Shown here piece after piece: positions 21,404 through 32,812 of a stretch of 64,000 bases of DNA (its first letter is position 1; the number at the start of each line of letters is the position of its first letter). Source of the DNA: Paraphoma chrysanthemicola (lineage: Eukaryota; Ascomycota; Dothideomycetes; Pleosporales; Phaeosphaeriaceae); assembly GCA_020744225.1 (NCBI GenBank), contig JAGMWG010000010.1, positions 930,001 through 994,000 of the forward strand, given 5' to 3'. A program made the translations under genes and the position numbers. The notes under the pieces were generated by a model. It did not search any database. It worked only from the letters and a program-made list of their open reading frames with translations, and was not told the origin of the DNA.

Positions 21404-22832
21404 GAGGGGTACACTCCACTAATCCACATCGAGTGGCGCTAAGAACCCGACCTGCGCAGGATGCAATCATTCTCCGCTCGGCGAACACCAGAGCTGGGGG
21501 CTGCAATGACCAAAGAATGATACCCACTAGCCACAGCATTTTATGATATGTAAATATTGAATTCATCTCGTTTTATAGTGGTTCTCGCTACGCAATAAAG
21601 GATGTCAACTCATTGTTCGACCTTTGGCTTTCTCATCCTGCAGTACCAGCTACACAAGCATCTACAAGTGCGTTCGCCATGTGCCTTGTGGGCACTATAC
21701 ATGGGTATGTGCAAGGCTTATGGAAGCTCCTAAGAATGCGAAGGAAGAAAGATGTGATACCTAGGTGCGCGGCCAGTTTGTTTTCATAAACTTAACATTT
21801 ACACTAAGTCGCCCCGCTTTCTTGTCGACGATGAATTCTAAGTTTTTTTTCGGAGAGATTTGCACATCGTGAGCCCGACAAGGACCTAGATTGGATGGCT
21901 GTGGATACGAAAGTGATAAGAGGTGCTGTCGCTAGTAGCCACTTTAGAATATGTACTATCAGAAGACTGAGTTCGGTTGGCACATCATACAGCTCATCCA
22001 AGGACCATGCTGTCATTTGTGTCCAGAGATGTTTGAAGTCGGCAGACACAATATGACGGACCTCAAAGTCAAAAGCGGTACAACAAAGAATTTCGCGTTG
22101 TCCGATCCAACAGCTAGCTCGATCTCCAGTCATACACTCATCTTCTCGCCATCGATGCGCAGCTTTCCGCATGCGGACTTGGAAATCAAGATTGCAGAGC
22201 CATTACCGCGACTTGGCAAAATATCTCTTTTCAGTCATGTTATCCGGTTGGCGCGTTTATGCGGTTTCGCCCTATGATGTTCGAGGCTCGTGTCTCGTTA
22301 TGCGAGCTGTCAGATTGTGAGTCGAACAGTGGTCTGGATTGTCCCACCTGCTTGGGTGAGACACGACGACATCTCGGCGTTACTTGTGGCAACGACACCG
22401 TAATCATGAAATCTTGGAATCGGGCGATTCTCGTATTGCACTGCTCAGCTACGCGGTGTCGGTACTGGGGAACCCAGCAGGGAAAGAAGCTTTGTAGCAT
22501 GTGTGAACAGAAACGACATTAGCTTACTATGTCAAAGTCAACAGGCAAAAGCACAGTCCAAAGGTACGCAATTCATTTGACTCAAGCAAACCACTAAATT
22601 CATTGAATAGCAACAGCAAAAATTAGAACCAAAAGCAACTTAGAAAAAAACACCAAGCGAAAGAATCTACATGCAAAATCTCAAATACATACACACCAAT
22701 CCAAGCAAAACAAAACAACACAATCTCATCCAAACCATGACGTTCCCCATGCCTTCCATCCACCCCACCGTGCCCCCTTGCCTCCCAACCTCATCCCCAA
22801 TCTCACTGACCCTCTCGTGCTCAACGGTAACC
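21404..22832. other. Gene-poor region of 1.4 kb
   Basis: Upstream of the third HET gene and downstream of the M43 protease gene. Apart from one possible small cysteine-rich ORF (annotated separately) I see no coding signal. The stretch near 22545-22740 is A-rich and contains many CAAA/AACA words, consistent with 3' flanking DNA. Confidence 0.4.
22259..22522 (+). CDS. Possible small cysteine-rich protein
   Basis: 87-codon ORF with nine cysteines, two of the pairs spaced C-x2-C (LDCPTC and KLCSMC) and a CSATRCRYW segment between. This spacing suggests metal binding rather than chance, but the frame has no signal peptide and no recognisable family, and could be a 3' exon of a larger gene starting upstream (an open frame exists at 21951-22277). 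Only tentative. Confidence 0.25.
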   Translation: MRFRPMMFEARVSLCELSDCESNSGLDCPTCLGETRRHLGVTCGNDTVIMKSWNRAILVLHCSATRCRYWGTQQGKKLCSMCEQKRH

Positions 22833-23726
22833 TCAATTCCCATCCCTGAACAAGCCCCACATACTCCTCATCCGCTCGACCTGCAGCGCCGTAAACCCCT
22901 CATAACACGCATCCACACTATAATCCATATAATTATGGATTGGATCCATTTCGCCTTCCTTTTGCTTATCCGGACAACTGCGCTTGGCCGGCTCCGTCGG
23001 ACAGCCATCAGTCGCCGTGCTTTCCATGGGCGTGTCGTCGATGTAATCGCCCGGCCCGTCGCAACTGTACCCCTCAAAAGTGTGCAGCAGGCCCATCCAA
23101 TGCCCCGTCTCGTGGACCGCAGTCATGCCTGCGTTGTATCCCTCGAGCGAGCCCGATGGCATGGTGGCGGCGTTGATGTTGCACCCGTCGTTGAAGTAGA
23201 CGGTGGGATCGGATTTGCCGTTCGCGATTGCAGATGGTAGGGTGCAGCGTCCGAGGACGCCGCCGGCAAGATCGGTCTGGAAATAGAGGTTGAGAGTGCG
23301 GTATGAGCCTTGGCGGAGGGTGTGCTTCATTTCATCATCGTCGGGCTTGTTGCCTACGGCCCAGGCGTCGTTGACAGTCCAGGTGACGTTGATGAGGTTG
23401 AAGCTGATGTCGTGCGATTTGTAGGCGTTGTTGAGTGCGTCGATTTGCGCGCTGGGCATGTCGTTTGTCACTCTGTCTTTGTTGTCGTTTTTGGTGACGA
23501 TGTGGAAGACAGCGTCGATGGTGATGGGGCCTGTGGTCCCATCGCGGGCGGCGAGAGCGGCGCGTGCAGCGGCTGAGCCGCTGTTGGGCTTGCCGTGGAG
23601 GGACTGGATGGTTTGCAAGAAGTCGTTTGAGGCATGATTGGTGTCGGTGCCGCAGTCGAATGGTTTAGCAGGTTCGCTGGCCGCAGCTAGGAGGCCCAGC
23701 GAGGCAAGGAGGACAAACGGGAACAT
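22833..23726 (-). CDS. Secreted metalloprotease, peptidase family M43 (cytophagalysin/pappalysin type)
   Basis: Single exon, 297 aa. Residues 1-17 form a signal peptide (MFPFVLLASLGLLAAAS). A propeptide-like part precedes the catalytic domain. The zinc site is HETGHWMGLLH at about residue 207, the extended HExxHxxGxxH of metzincins, and a Met-turn (NYMDYS) follows about 60 residues later. Cysteines in the catalytic part (GRC, DGC, YSC, DGC, RSC, DAC) fit the disulfide pattern of fungal M43 enzymes. The product should be an extracellular endopeptidase, as in dermatophytes and Metarhizium. Length is normal for the family. Confidence 0.92.
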   Translation of the reverse strand: MFPFVLLASLGLLAAASEPAKPFDCGTDTNHASNDFLQTIQSLHGKPNSGSAAARAALAARDGTTGPITIDAVFHIVTKNDNKDRVTNDMPSAQIDALNNAYKSHDISFNLINVTWTVNDAWAVGNKPDDDEMKHTLRQGSYRTLNLYFQTDLAGGVLGRCTLPSAIANGKSDPTVYFNDGCNINAATMPSGSLEGYNAGMTAVHETGHWMGLLHTFEGYSCDGPGDYIDDTPMESTATDGCPTEPAKRSCPDKQKEGEMDPIHNYMDYSVDACYEGFTALQVERMRSMWGLFRDGN

Positions 23727-24271
23727 GGATCTGGTAGCGAGAACAGGCGAGGAATGTGTTAAAGGCTTGTGCTATGCTGAGCTGTTCGCAAAACGAATGT
23801 TTTGAATGAACTGGTGGATAATGTTTTTGCTGGAGTAGCACAAGTTCGAGGACATATCTGCGACTTATATTCTGCTGCCACGAGGCAGTCTGGATTCCTT
23901 GGTTTCAGAATGTGCACGAAGGTTTATTTTGATAGCCGTTTGGACGTTCTGGCTGGCATTCGAGAAGGAGATGCATCCGGATACCCCATGAGACTTGTCT
24001 AAGGCACCATCTGCGGTCATATTCTGACAGGCAGCTTGACTGAGAAATATCGAGTTAGTCCAATTGTGGTAAAGCGAATATCGAGTGATAAATCATGCAT
24101 TGAGCAAACATAGAAGACTATGGTCCAGTCTTTCCCCCAGACACCAGAACTCCAGGCTTCCTAAGCCGCGTGATACATTTACAAAGCCATGAGCCGAGAC
24201 TAAGCAATGCATTAGGCTAATAACGAACAAGAGTAGGGCGATTCAATCGGCCCATATGCCAACATCGGCGA
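23727..24271. other. Intergenic region: promoter of the M43 protease gene
   Basis: About 545 bp between the M43 gene and the CDC50 gene stop. No gene recognised. Confidence 0.4.
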
Positions 24272-25811
24272 TCATGCTCCGCCGCTGCGCCCGGTAGTCG
24301 TAGCCGTGCTGGGCTGGTCGTTATTCCAGGTGAGGTATGTGTGATCACCGAGTTTTCTGCCAAATTGTCAGTTATGTCTTTAATCGGCGTAATAAGTGGT
24401 ATGACCAACCTAGGCTTGATGAGGTGCGTGGCGAGAAAGACAGCGCCGAGCAGTATGCAAAGGCCGCCAACAACAAGATATGCAATCCCAAGGAAGGGGT
24501 TCTTGCCACCCATGACGGTGCGCGTGGATATCAAGATTGACTTTGTGCCGCTGTACTGTTCGACCTTGAAGCCTAGAACGCTGTCAGCATGTCAGAGCAA
24601 GAGAAGAGAAACATGCTCACGGTCAAAGATCTGGAGCCGATATGTGCCCGCTGGTAGCGTTGCCGTGTCGTTTCTTTGGGCTAGCTTGCTGAAAGTAGGG
24701 AGACCGGCTGTTCGCATCCAAACCTGAAAGGCTTCCCAAGTATGTAGATTCGGGAGCTCGTCTAAGTCATCGTAACCATTGGGCCCAAACTGATCCTTCC
24801 AGAAAGGCGGGACCGCCACATCCTTTGGTGATGGATATTCTGATTTCCCGTACAGATCGCCTTCGTGCGCCCACGACGTGCCCTGCTGGGTGAAGTTGTA
24901 AGATGCCAACCCCTCTGACGTCCCTGCCGCGTTCAGGGCGGTCAAGTTACCAAATGTGTCGTTGAACATGGAATTCGCAATCAGACCACACGGATAATAC
25001 GGACGGCCGCTCTCGGGATCGATGTTTAGCGGCGTGCAGTCGCCTGAGCGGATATCAGCGGCGTTACGTGCGCGTCCCTTGAGTTGGTCAATGTCAACCG
25101 ATTTGACGTAGCGGCGATGGTTCTGGTAGAAGTTGGTGAGGCGGTAGTAGAAGAGAATCGGAGGTTTAATCTCTTTGGGAATGTCGAATTGCAGAATGCA
25201 GACATCGTATTCTTTGGAGAGGCCGGAGAATTCCCAGGTATGATTGCCTCGAGCGCGGCCCCATTGTGGCTTCTGCCTCATCGAATCGCCCAAGGTAGCT
25301 GACACGCGACTGTCAGGTATATCCTTCAGCGTGCTTGGTCGTGTGGTGTCTGGGATTAGGTCCGTCTCGGGCGCCTGGGCGATGCAGTTGGTGTAGTCGA
25401 TCGAAAGCTCCTTGACCTGATAAACACTGTAAGTCTGTGATTTCAGGCACCTTTGCGCATCTTCTCACCTGTGCACTAGCATATAGAAGAAGTCCACCAA
25501 TGGGCGCGAATATGACGCCGACGATGAAGAAGAGCGGCAGGACCGTCTTTGGCGTCAAGATGGGTCTATCGCATCCCAGTCAGCCAGCGCTCCGCACACA
25601 TCCTCTCCGCTTCGCACATACTGCCATGCCTTCAGTCGCTGCTGCCTGAACGCGGTGTCTGCACTCCATCAGTATGTCTGCTGCGCGCATCTTCGTCCGT
25701 CCGGCGTGGCTTACTCGGCGGTCGTCTGCTCTTTGTCTTCTTGGTCTCCTCGCGGGCCGGGTCCTGGCTCGAGATGGAGTCGGTATGCTCGACCTGCTGC
25801 GTTTGCGACAT
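24272..25811 (-). CDS. CDC50/LEM3 family, regulatory subunit of P4-type flippase
   Basis: Six exons on the minus strand: 25811-25715, 25658-25622, 25565-25469, 25416-24621, 24572-24410 and 24356-24272; 424 aa. All five introns are 48-56 nt and frame-consistent; exon 2 has only 37 nt. The protein has a basic cytosolic N-terminus, the conserved FRQQRLKAWQPILTPKTV entry to transmembrane helix 1, a large lumenal domain with paired cysteines and NHTW, NDTF, NLTA and NFTQ glycosylation sites, then a second helix (LGIAYLVVGGLCILLGAVFL). It ends with LGDHTYLTWN. Cdc50/Lem3 proteins bind P4-ATPases and are required for their ER exit and phospholipid flipping. Which paralogue it is (Cdc50, Lem3 or Crf1) is not clear. 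Confidence 0.93.
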
Positions 25812-26521
25812 TGCGACTGTTTCCGCGCGATTCCGCGGGTCTGGGGTTGGAAGAGAAGTGCAGACGTCGCTCGCTGATGGAAGCTGAGGAACGCGGCGGA
25901 CGCACGTTAGAGCGTAGCCAAGCCTCCCGATTTAGTGACAAGGGCCGCGCCACACCTGCGGATCTTACATACCCGCCCCACGGTGTCCGAGAGCCGCTGC
26001 ACCGTTTCAGGGTCTTCTTATGACGCGAGCGCATGGAGATAGCGGACGAAATGGGCATCACATTAAACATCGCCGTCATGTCATGTCGCGGGGAAGGAAT
26101 CAGGATTGGGTTATCTCAATATATTCTAACTACCAGTGCCTAACGATGGAGGCTAATGTGCACTCTGACTCGCCCGTCATGGGCCTAGGAAACAACATAT
26201 CGTGCTGAGTTGGGGGTATCGAATGCCGTTACAAAAGAAATGCCGCGAAATACAACAAACGCCGAGACAGTCCAGCCTCCTGGCCGGCCGTACATGCCAG
26301 CAAATGACCTTGCGCGCCAGCAAGTGAACGCCCATCATGAACTCGTTCGCGGTCGTGCGACGAGTGAATCCAACCAAAATCGTCTCTGGGAAAGCTCAAT
26401 CTGTGCAGAGAGCGTGAATCAATCCAATCCGTGAAATGCAATGCAAATTGGCAAGCAACATGATAATCGTGATAGCGTGGGAAAATAGTGAAGATGGCAC
26501 AGCCTGTAGCATGCTGCGCGC
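25812..26521. other. Intergenic region upstream of the CDC50 gene
   Basis: About 710 bp between the CDC50 start and the SWIRM gene stop, both on the minus strand. No gene recognised. Confidence 0.4.
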
Positions 26522-27679
26522 TTACAGGTATTGGCGGAAGTAGTCAGGATTGAACCAGCCGACCTTATCGAAGGACTGCCAGAGCTTGCTGGCCTTGTTG
26601 ACATCGATCTTGCAGGCCTGCTGGGCATCCGTCTTGCGGAACTCCTTGCCAATTCTCAAGGCATCAATACGTGCCGCAAAGATGCGTCGCTTGCTGCAGA
26701 GGTAGGTGGCGCAGTTGAGGCGGAGCGTCGCGGCGAGGGGCACCTCAGCCTCGTGAAGCATGTGTCTGTCAGGATCGGTGCTGAGATCGAGCACTGTGCC
26801 CTTCCATTCAGCCTTGAGGCTCTTAGGGTTGCCCTTGGGGAGAGTGTCGAGCGGAGGACAATAGTCAGGGAGCGCATTGTAGTCGGTGTCGTCCCGGTTG
26901 GTGGCCGGCCGTGCAGGCTTGGGTGATGCAGAGGCAGGGGACTCGTCGAACGAGTGGTACACTTGGGTCACCGGAGTGCGCTTAGGCTTGGGTGTGCGTG
27001 GCGCGCGAGGCGGCAGGCGGGTAAGAGCCATCTTGGGCTGACGTGGCCTTGAGGACGGGGCAGGGGCGAGCTTCTTCAGCGCTGTTCGTTTCTGCACACC
27101 AGTGGGCTTGCCATAGTACTGTTCGTATGCCCGCTCTTGTGCTCGCCATGCTTTAGGGTTCGCGAAGGCCTTCTCGAAGACTGTGGAGTAGAAGGAGACG
27201 GCGAGCTCGTAGTCCTTACGCTCCGGCTTGCTCTTGAGGTGCGCATACTCTGCTGAGTTCATGTGCTGGGTGATGGCATCTTGTGTCGATTCCTGGGACT
27301 CTTGTGGGAACAGAGGCTCGTCCGGCGCGATAGGGACAGCGGCGCCGCCTGAGACGAACAGTTGAGGATCGCGCGCACCCTGGTCCGCCACGAACTCCAT
27401 GTTCTCCTTTTGTGCTTCTGCTGGCGAGATTGGCGGCGAGGCGTAGGCGGCTCGCTTTGTAGGCAGCATAGCCGTGTATGCCATGATTGTAGGATTGAAG
27501 TTGGGGCCGGTGACTGAGTGCGATGATTGTGAATCAAAGGAGGAGAACGGCGAGCGGAACTGCGGCAGCTGTTCCATTGACGAGCCAAACGACTCTGAGC
27601 GCTTGGTTTCGGGGGGCGAGAGGAGTGAGGAGACCGTGAGACGGTGGCTTGGGGGCGTCTTAAAAGGTAAGTTTGCCAT
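26522..27679 (-). CDS. SWIRM-domain chromatin protein (Fun19/Laf-like)
   Basis: Single exon; start chosen at 27679 (MANLPFKTPPSHRL), 385 aa. The frame extends 83 codons further upstream, but that part looks like 5' UTR. The N-terminal 250 residues are disordered and basic, with Ser/Pro and PKPKRTP segments. The C-terminal 110 residues form a SWIRM domain: YNALPDYCPPLDTL at its start, then ATLRLNCATYLCSKRRIFAARI and a final KASKLWQSFDKVGWFNPDYFRQYL-type helix pair. The architecture matches yeast Fun19 and the S. pombe Laf1/Laf2 proteins associated with Clr6 histone deacetylase. A chromatin-targeting role is inferred. Confidence 0.8.
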   Translation of the reverse strand: MANLPFKTPPSHRLTVSSLLSPPETKRSESFGSSMEQLPQFRSPFSSFDSQSSHSVTGPNFNPTIMAYTAMLPTKRAAYASPPISPAEAQKENMEFVADQGARDPQLFVSGGAAVPIAPDEPLFPQESQESTQDAITQHMNSAEYAHLKSKPERKDYELAVSFYSTVFEKAFANPKAWRAQERAYEQYYGKPTGVQKRTALKKLAPAPSSRPRQPKMALTRLPPRAPRTPKPKRTPVTQVYHSFDESPASASPKPARPATNRDDTDYNALPDYCPPLDTLPKGNPKSLKAEWKGTVLDLSTDPDRHMLHEAEVPLAATLRLNCATYLCSKRRIFAARIDALRIGKEFRKTDAQQACKIDVNKASKLWQSFDKVGWFNPDYFRQYL

Positions 27680-30529
27680 GGTGCGTCGAGTGTGCGAAGT
27701 TTGTCGGAGTAGCGTGCGAATGTTTGGGGGGATGCGATTTAAATAAGGTCCAGGCAACAGCGAAGCGGAGAGAGGATTGGCGAGTGGATATGACTGTTCG
27801 ACGTGGTAGCCTTGGTTGGGGCAGTAAACGGTGGCGGACTCTGCAGATATAACGGGCAAACCGTGGAACGCGACAGAATCGTGCCAATTGCCTGACCAGA
27901 CGCTTACACCATCGACCGCGGTAGTCAATTAGTCAATGGGGGAGGAATTGGCAGCGGAGATAGGACGGATTGGCAAAGGAGAATGGCCAAAAGTCATCCC
28001 GAGCGACTCGGGGTGTTGGGTTGACTTATAGCCTGCACCGCCTGGTAAGTCCGCAGCGGTTTCAGTAGGCAGCCACATGACTTGTCCTTTGATGAGACAT
28101 GGTGCTAGCAACCCAGACAAAGAGGGTGTGGTAGGCGCCCCCGTGCTCAGGTGGCCGCCTTTCTTCCTCCAGGCATCATCAATTGCACTTCGCCGGTAAG
28201 GCCACGGCCGGGAAGCGAGCTGACGAATCCGGCCTGGTGGCTGGTGAGAAGTGAATAGAAGGGTAACGAAGGCGAAGCGTGCCATGGTGGGCCAATGAGA
28301 GGCGCAGCCATTGCGGCGACACAGCAGCGCGCGAAGGCTCGCTGCCAGAGAGGAGTCACAGTTGGGCTGGTCGACCTTGGAAGCGCTCCATTTGCACCAT
28401 CGCGTAAACCGTGTTAGGCAAAGGGCGACCCGCGGCGCATGGGGTGCCCGACCATCATATCGCATCACATTCCTCCACGTCTGATGCCGCGCACTCAATT
28501 GCTGTTCATGCTCTACCGTGAGGCAGACGACGACTGCGCCGCGGCCATTGGATGCAATCGCGTCCGCACAAGGTTCTCTACGTGGTACAGTCCTGCCGGA
28601 TGGCATTGGTAGCCTTGTGGCCCTCTCCCACTCGCTCACCATTGTCCGGCGACCACCGTCACCGCTGCCGTCATTCCAATGCCACTCCGCAGGCATAGGC
28701 TGACCGCCCTTCAATGCGAAGCTGATGGTTCCACATCCCTCCACATTCAATCGATCTCTCAGATTAGTCGATTGTCCCAATGGCAGACCGATCGGTTGCC
28801 CTGTCATGAGGCCCAATTCACACCACCTGCCTAGCAGGTCAATTGCATGCTACTGATGCTCGACACCCACAGATTGCGCATCCACAAGAGCCCAAGACCG
28901 AGACACCGCCCATCTACCAACACGAATTGGTCCGGGGAAGGTGTGGTCTTGTGACACAGCCGCTGTCCATCCGGTCATGGTGAACGCCACCCGCGCAATT
29001 GACGCCGGCCAGAGGGCTCAGGGTATGTCTTGCAGCGGTACAAGGCTCATTCGTCCGCCGCGCTGCCTTTCCCCTGCGTGCCTCATGCCAATTGGTGCGC
29101 GTCTCGTGGGCGCTCCAGCAAGCATGTGAAAGTGCCAGAACGCTCGCAGGTGTGCCTCAGCTGGACAATCGCTGAGCAGAGTGACCACAATGGTGTGAGG
29201 CATGACGAATTGCGACTGCGGCGGTTCACGCGTTCCTCTGGAGGCTGCTCACGCGCCGAACCGTCGCACACCACCTTGAAGCCAAGGTCATCACCTTATC
29301 TTATCGCGCTATTGTGGGGGAGGGGTCGGCCGCGTCGTTCACCCCTCAACAACACCAGCCAGACGGAATGGTAGCACTCGCGACCGATTGTGTGCTCAGC
29401 GCCCGTACCGCTTCAAGCTTGACATTACGCAAAGCCGCCAGTTGCCGACTGAGCCTGGACTCGTGATACTGCCGCCACCCCACGTCAATTACTATTCAAC
29501 TTGTACCCCTCATCAATCTACCGGTATGTATTCTGGTGCCTGCGGAACTTGCCTAGCATCCATTTACAGGTCAATGGTTGCTTGCCCCGTACAAAGGAAC
29601 AATGGGGCAATCGGCTTTTTGACAGTCTAGGTTTCAGCATCTGCAGCCGGCTCAATTATTGTCCATATGCAGCCAGTGCACAACCCTTCGACGAACCATG
29701 GACGGGATTCCTCACCGCGGCGATCTGCGTACCCAGGGCTGCAGCGGTGGTGGTCAGCCCGATAGGCCAATGCGGCAGATGACCCTGTCGGCTGGCTGGG
29801 TAGTCCGTGGTGGGTGGGAACACTTGGAAGACCCTGCAGCTGCCACGCTTCCGGCCTTGTTGTCCAACAATGCCCAACTGCAGGATCTCGTTTCGAAAAG
29901 CAATGTGAGGCGTGGTCCTGTCATTCCAGCTTGGTCAATGGCGTCAGTCCAGGTCAGACTGCTCGCCGTGCTGAGAATAGAAACTGCCAGCTCGCCAGGC
30001 AACACAGTCAGACAATCAATGCGGGCAACTTGTTGCATGCCGTCATAATCTGCTGACACGGGCCGAAACTGTAAGGTTTCTAAGGTTGGAAAGAGTGCCG
30101 GATCGAGGGCTGCAAACCTCGGTGTGCGGTTCCGAAAGACTGTCAATCAAGTCTGTCACAAGTAAGTCCTGGTCTCGGCCGGAATCTGCAGCACGAACTG
30201 AGGGCAGCCACGAACTCTGTCGCCCATTCCCACTCAGTCGAGAACTTACCGTCGGTGTACTAATTGCATACGATATACATGAGTCGTATTGTTGTGAATT
30301 ATACATCTGCAATACAATCTCACTTGTCAATATCCAAGAACAACGCAAGTTGGAGACGAGCGATCTTCGCGATCCCACGTGCTTTCGTGCTGCCCCAAGC
30401 TTCGCGCTATCCCCACACCCATCGACACATCCCACAACCTTATTCCGACCTGTCTCATCACTAAACATTCCCCACCGACGTCATTTCCCATCTCTCTCCA
30501 TCAACGATGCTCGCACCACGTTGGCCACG
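27680..30529. other. Unusually long divergent intergenic region (2.85 kb)
   Basis: Lies between the divergently transcribed SWIRM and SWIM genes. Two long open frames cross it (minus 27929-28816, 295 codons; and the 5' extension of the SWIM frame), but neither has domain features. It contains five CAATTG palindromes in 915 bp and many related AATTG words. Its length is far above the 0.3-0.9 kb usual in this window, so a regulatory region, long 5' leaders or an unannotated non-coding RNA are possible. Confidence 0.5.
28180..29094. promoter_or_regulatory. Cluster of five CAATTG palindromes
   Basis: CAATTG occurs at 28180-28185, 28496-28501, 28840-28845, 28996-29001 and 29089-29094. About 0.2 would be expected by chance in this length at equal base use. 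CAATTG is a CANNTG (E-box form) sequence that bHLH or other dimeric factors could bind; the binder is unknown. Confidence 0.4.
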
Positions 30530-31363
30530 ATGCCGCTGCCGACGTCTCGCTGCTTCGTGACCGAGCTACTCAACTGCCTGCCGTCGATTCCACAGAGTGA
30601 AATCAGTGCCGATGCTGTTGCTGCGGCAAATACATTGAGTGAAGTTGGGGAAGAAGTGAAGAAACAGTTACTTGCGCTTCAAGTCTTGTTTCCAAATGAG
30701 TTCCTACCTGCACTGGATCTGTTGGACCGAGGACTTGTGACGAGATTAAAAGTGGCAGAGGGCGAAAAGAACAATGCATCCACTACAGATTCAAGTGCAC
30801 AAGCTAGAAACAACACGGAAGCTCATGACGGGGACACGTACATGCACGACTCACTCGCTCAAACTACCACGCAAGACACTATACGTCCGTCGCCAGACCT
30901 TCCCATCGGACATGATGCCGAACATCCACCAAGCTCAACATCTCCGACCTCGAGCTTCGACACTATCTACTACGTTCGCTCCGCACAGCAACGATCCTCG
31001 CGCTTCACAACCTCCTTCGACACAAGCACATCCTACGAAGTCCGCCTTCTTGCCTGGAACTGCTCGTGTCCGGCATTCGCATTCGCCGCGTTTCCAGCCG
31101 TTCATCCCGAGCCACAAGCGCCTGTTCTCGGTGCTACGAATACGTGGGGCGGACATGACGGCCCAGCAAAGGACAGAGGACATGGAGATGGGTGGACATT
31201 CGGTGGCACAACTCTCGGGGACGACATGGCGCCTGTGTGTAAGCATTTACTCGCATGTGTACTGGTAGAGAAGTGTGGAGGATTGTTTGGCGGGTTTGTG
31301 GAGGAGAGACACGTTAGTGTGGAGGAGGTTGCGGGGTGGGCTGCTGGATGGGGAGATTCATGA
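30530..31363 (+). CDS. SWIM-type zinc-finger protein (Shu2/Sws1-like)
   Basis: Single exon, 277 aa. The start at 30530 was chosen because it begins a coherent helical N-terminus (MPLPTSRCFVTELLNCLPSI); the frame is open to 30086 but without coding character. The key motif is CSC (in WNCSCPAF) followed about 60 residues later by CKHLLAC, that is C-x-C-x(n)-C-x-H, the SWIM zinc finger. Fungal proteins of this size with a C-terminal SWIM motif include Shu2 and Sws1, which act with Rad51 paralogues in homologous recombination. That assignment is likely but rests on the motif and size only. A disordered Ser/Thr segment separates the helical part from the finger. Confidence 0.65.
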   Translation: MPLPTSRCFVTELLNCLPSIPQSEISADAVAAANTLSEVGEEVKKQLLALQVLFPNEFLPALDLLDRGLVTRLKVAEGEKNNASTTDSSAQARNNTEAHDGDTYMHDSLAQTTTQDTIRPSPDLPIGHDAEHPPSSTSPTSSFDTIYYVRSAQQRSSRFTTSFDTSTSYEVRLLAWNCSCPAFAFAAFPAVHPEPQAPVLGATNTWGGHDGPAKDRGHGDGWTFGGTTLGDDMAPVCKHLLACVLVEKCGGLFGGFVEERHVSVEEVAGWAAGWGDS

Positions 31364-31647
31364 CAGGTTAGACGTAAAGGCGGGAATGAGAGGATTATAT
31401 GCTGCGTATGATACCCAGCCGCTGCAGCACGGCTTGATACAGGAATGAATATCACGATCTCGCACAGTTATCAATTATGAGTGTCATGTTCGTGTTCATG
31501 TCGGATCTATTATGCTATGATGCCACAAAGCTCGAGTGGCGCGCATTCTGCCCCATCTCGCTTCCAAGATCCACGTGTGTGGTATAGTACACGCTCGCAC
31601 AAAGCGAGATACGTCCACCATACTACTTTCTTCTACTCCATGTTCCC

Positions 31648-32812
31648 TCATCCCTTCTTCTTCTCGTCCTTGCCCTTCTCTTTGCCCTTTTCTCCCTCTT
31701 TGGTCTCTCCGTTCGCAGTCTCGGACTTCTTGTCCTTCTCTCCGTCCTTACCCTCCTCCTTGTTTGCCTCCTTGTCCTCTGCTTGCTGCTTGTTCTTGAT
31801 CTTGTTCTCGATCAAATCATGGAATGCGGTAATGGCACGGATCAAACTCGACAGGTAGATGGCCATGAGCTGGTCGTTGGTCTTGATGCTCATGGCTCGC
31901 GCAAGCTCGCCGTTGTCGATGGCGCCAGCGGCACCAGCTGCGGGGCCGACACCGTTCGTTGCGCCGCCGACAGGTGCTGCCTTGGGGGTTGACAGGTTCG
32001 GAAGCAGGTTAAAGACGTCTTGCAGGTTGCCCAGGATGGCGTGGTTGACCGGCAGGTCTTCATCCAGCACCTTTTGCAGGTACTGCCCGATGTCTCGTAA
32101 CCGCAGATGTAGACCTTGTAGCGACTGCAGTTGTGATGTGATGCGTGTGGAGAGAGTGCCGACGGCGACGTCGCGGATATCACGCAGCAGGTGCTCGACA
32201 CCAATCTCCTCGGCCTCTTCGGCCTCGATTATTGATGGCGTGTGTACGAAGGTCTTGGAGGTGGTTGTGCCGTCATCCTTAATCTCCTCCACGGCGAAGT
32301 ATGCGTCTGTCGGCACGCCGACTTCCTTGGGTTGTACGTCGATGATTACAAGGAGCGGGTTCGGTGTGTATCGCTTGAAGAGCTCGTTGACCTCGAGATC
32401 TGATGCTCGTAGCTTGGGGCCTGTGTGGTACCAGCCGATGAGCTTCTCCCGTGCGTTGACCTTCTTGAACATGTCGTTCATCGACTCGACGTAGTTGTGG
32501 TCTAGGAACCATACTGATGGGTCCTTTTCGTCTTCTTCAAAGGGAACTAGAGGCGAATTAGCAAGCCTCTCTTACCGCCCCTCACAAGCTGTCCAGGCGA
32601 CAAGCGGGGGCGCTCGTGGACTACGCACCGGCAAAGCTGTTCGATACCCGCACGTTCTTGCCATCATTCTGACCCAAAAGCACGCCGACCACTCGTTTTC
32701 TTGTTCCCTTCGCTTGGCGGCCGTAGTGATCTGCTGCGGAGAGGAGCACGAGCGGCGCGACGGAGACGTTGCGAGTCACAAGAGACAGCGTCTCTGCTGT
32801 GGTGGCGGGCAT
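31648..32812 (-). CDS. RPN8: 26S proteasome regulatory subunit Rpn8
   Basis: Two exons on the minus strand (32812-32629 and 32546-31648) with an 82-nt GTGCGT..CTCTAG intron; 360 aa. The MPN domain fills the first 180 residues: SVAPLVLLSAADHYGR, VVGVLLGQ, VPFEEDEKDPSVWFLDHNY, and IGWYHTGPKLRASDLEVN. It lacks the JAMM metal residues (HTGPKLR instead of H-x-H), as expected for the inactive partner of Rpn11. The C-terminal helices NLLPNL and LMAIYLSSLIRA are typical of Rpn8/PSMD7. The last 55 residues are a lysine/glutamate KEKE tail. It belongs to the lid of the 19S particle. It is convergent with the SWIM gene (284 bp apart). Confidence 0.96.

Noticed and set aside
27929..28816. Open frame of 295 codons on the minus strand
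   Set aside because: No recognisable domain and Trp/Arg/Pro-rich composition typical of non-coding frames; it lies in the SWIRM gene's upstream region.
31640..31780. Pyrimidine-rich tract that resembles a simple repeat
   Set aside because: It is the coding sequence of the Lys/Glu (KEKE) tail of Rpn8 read on the opposite strand.
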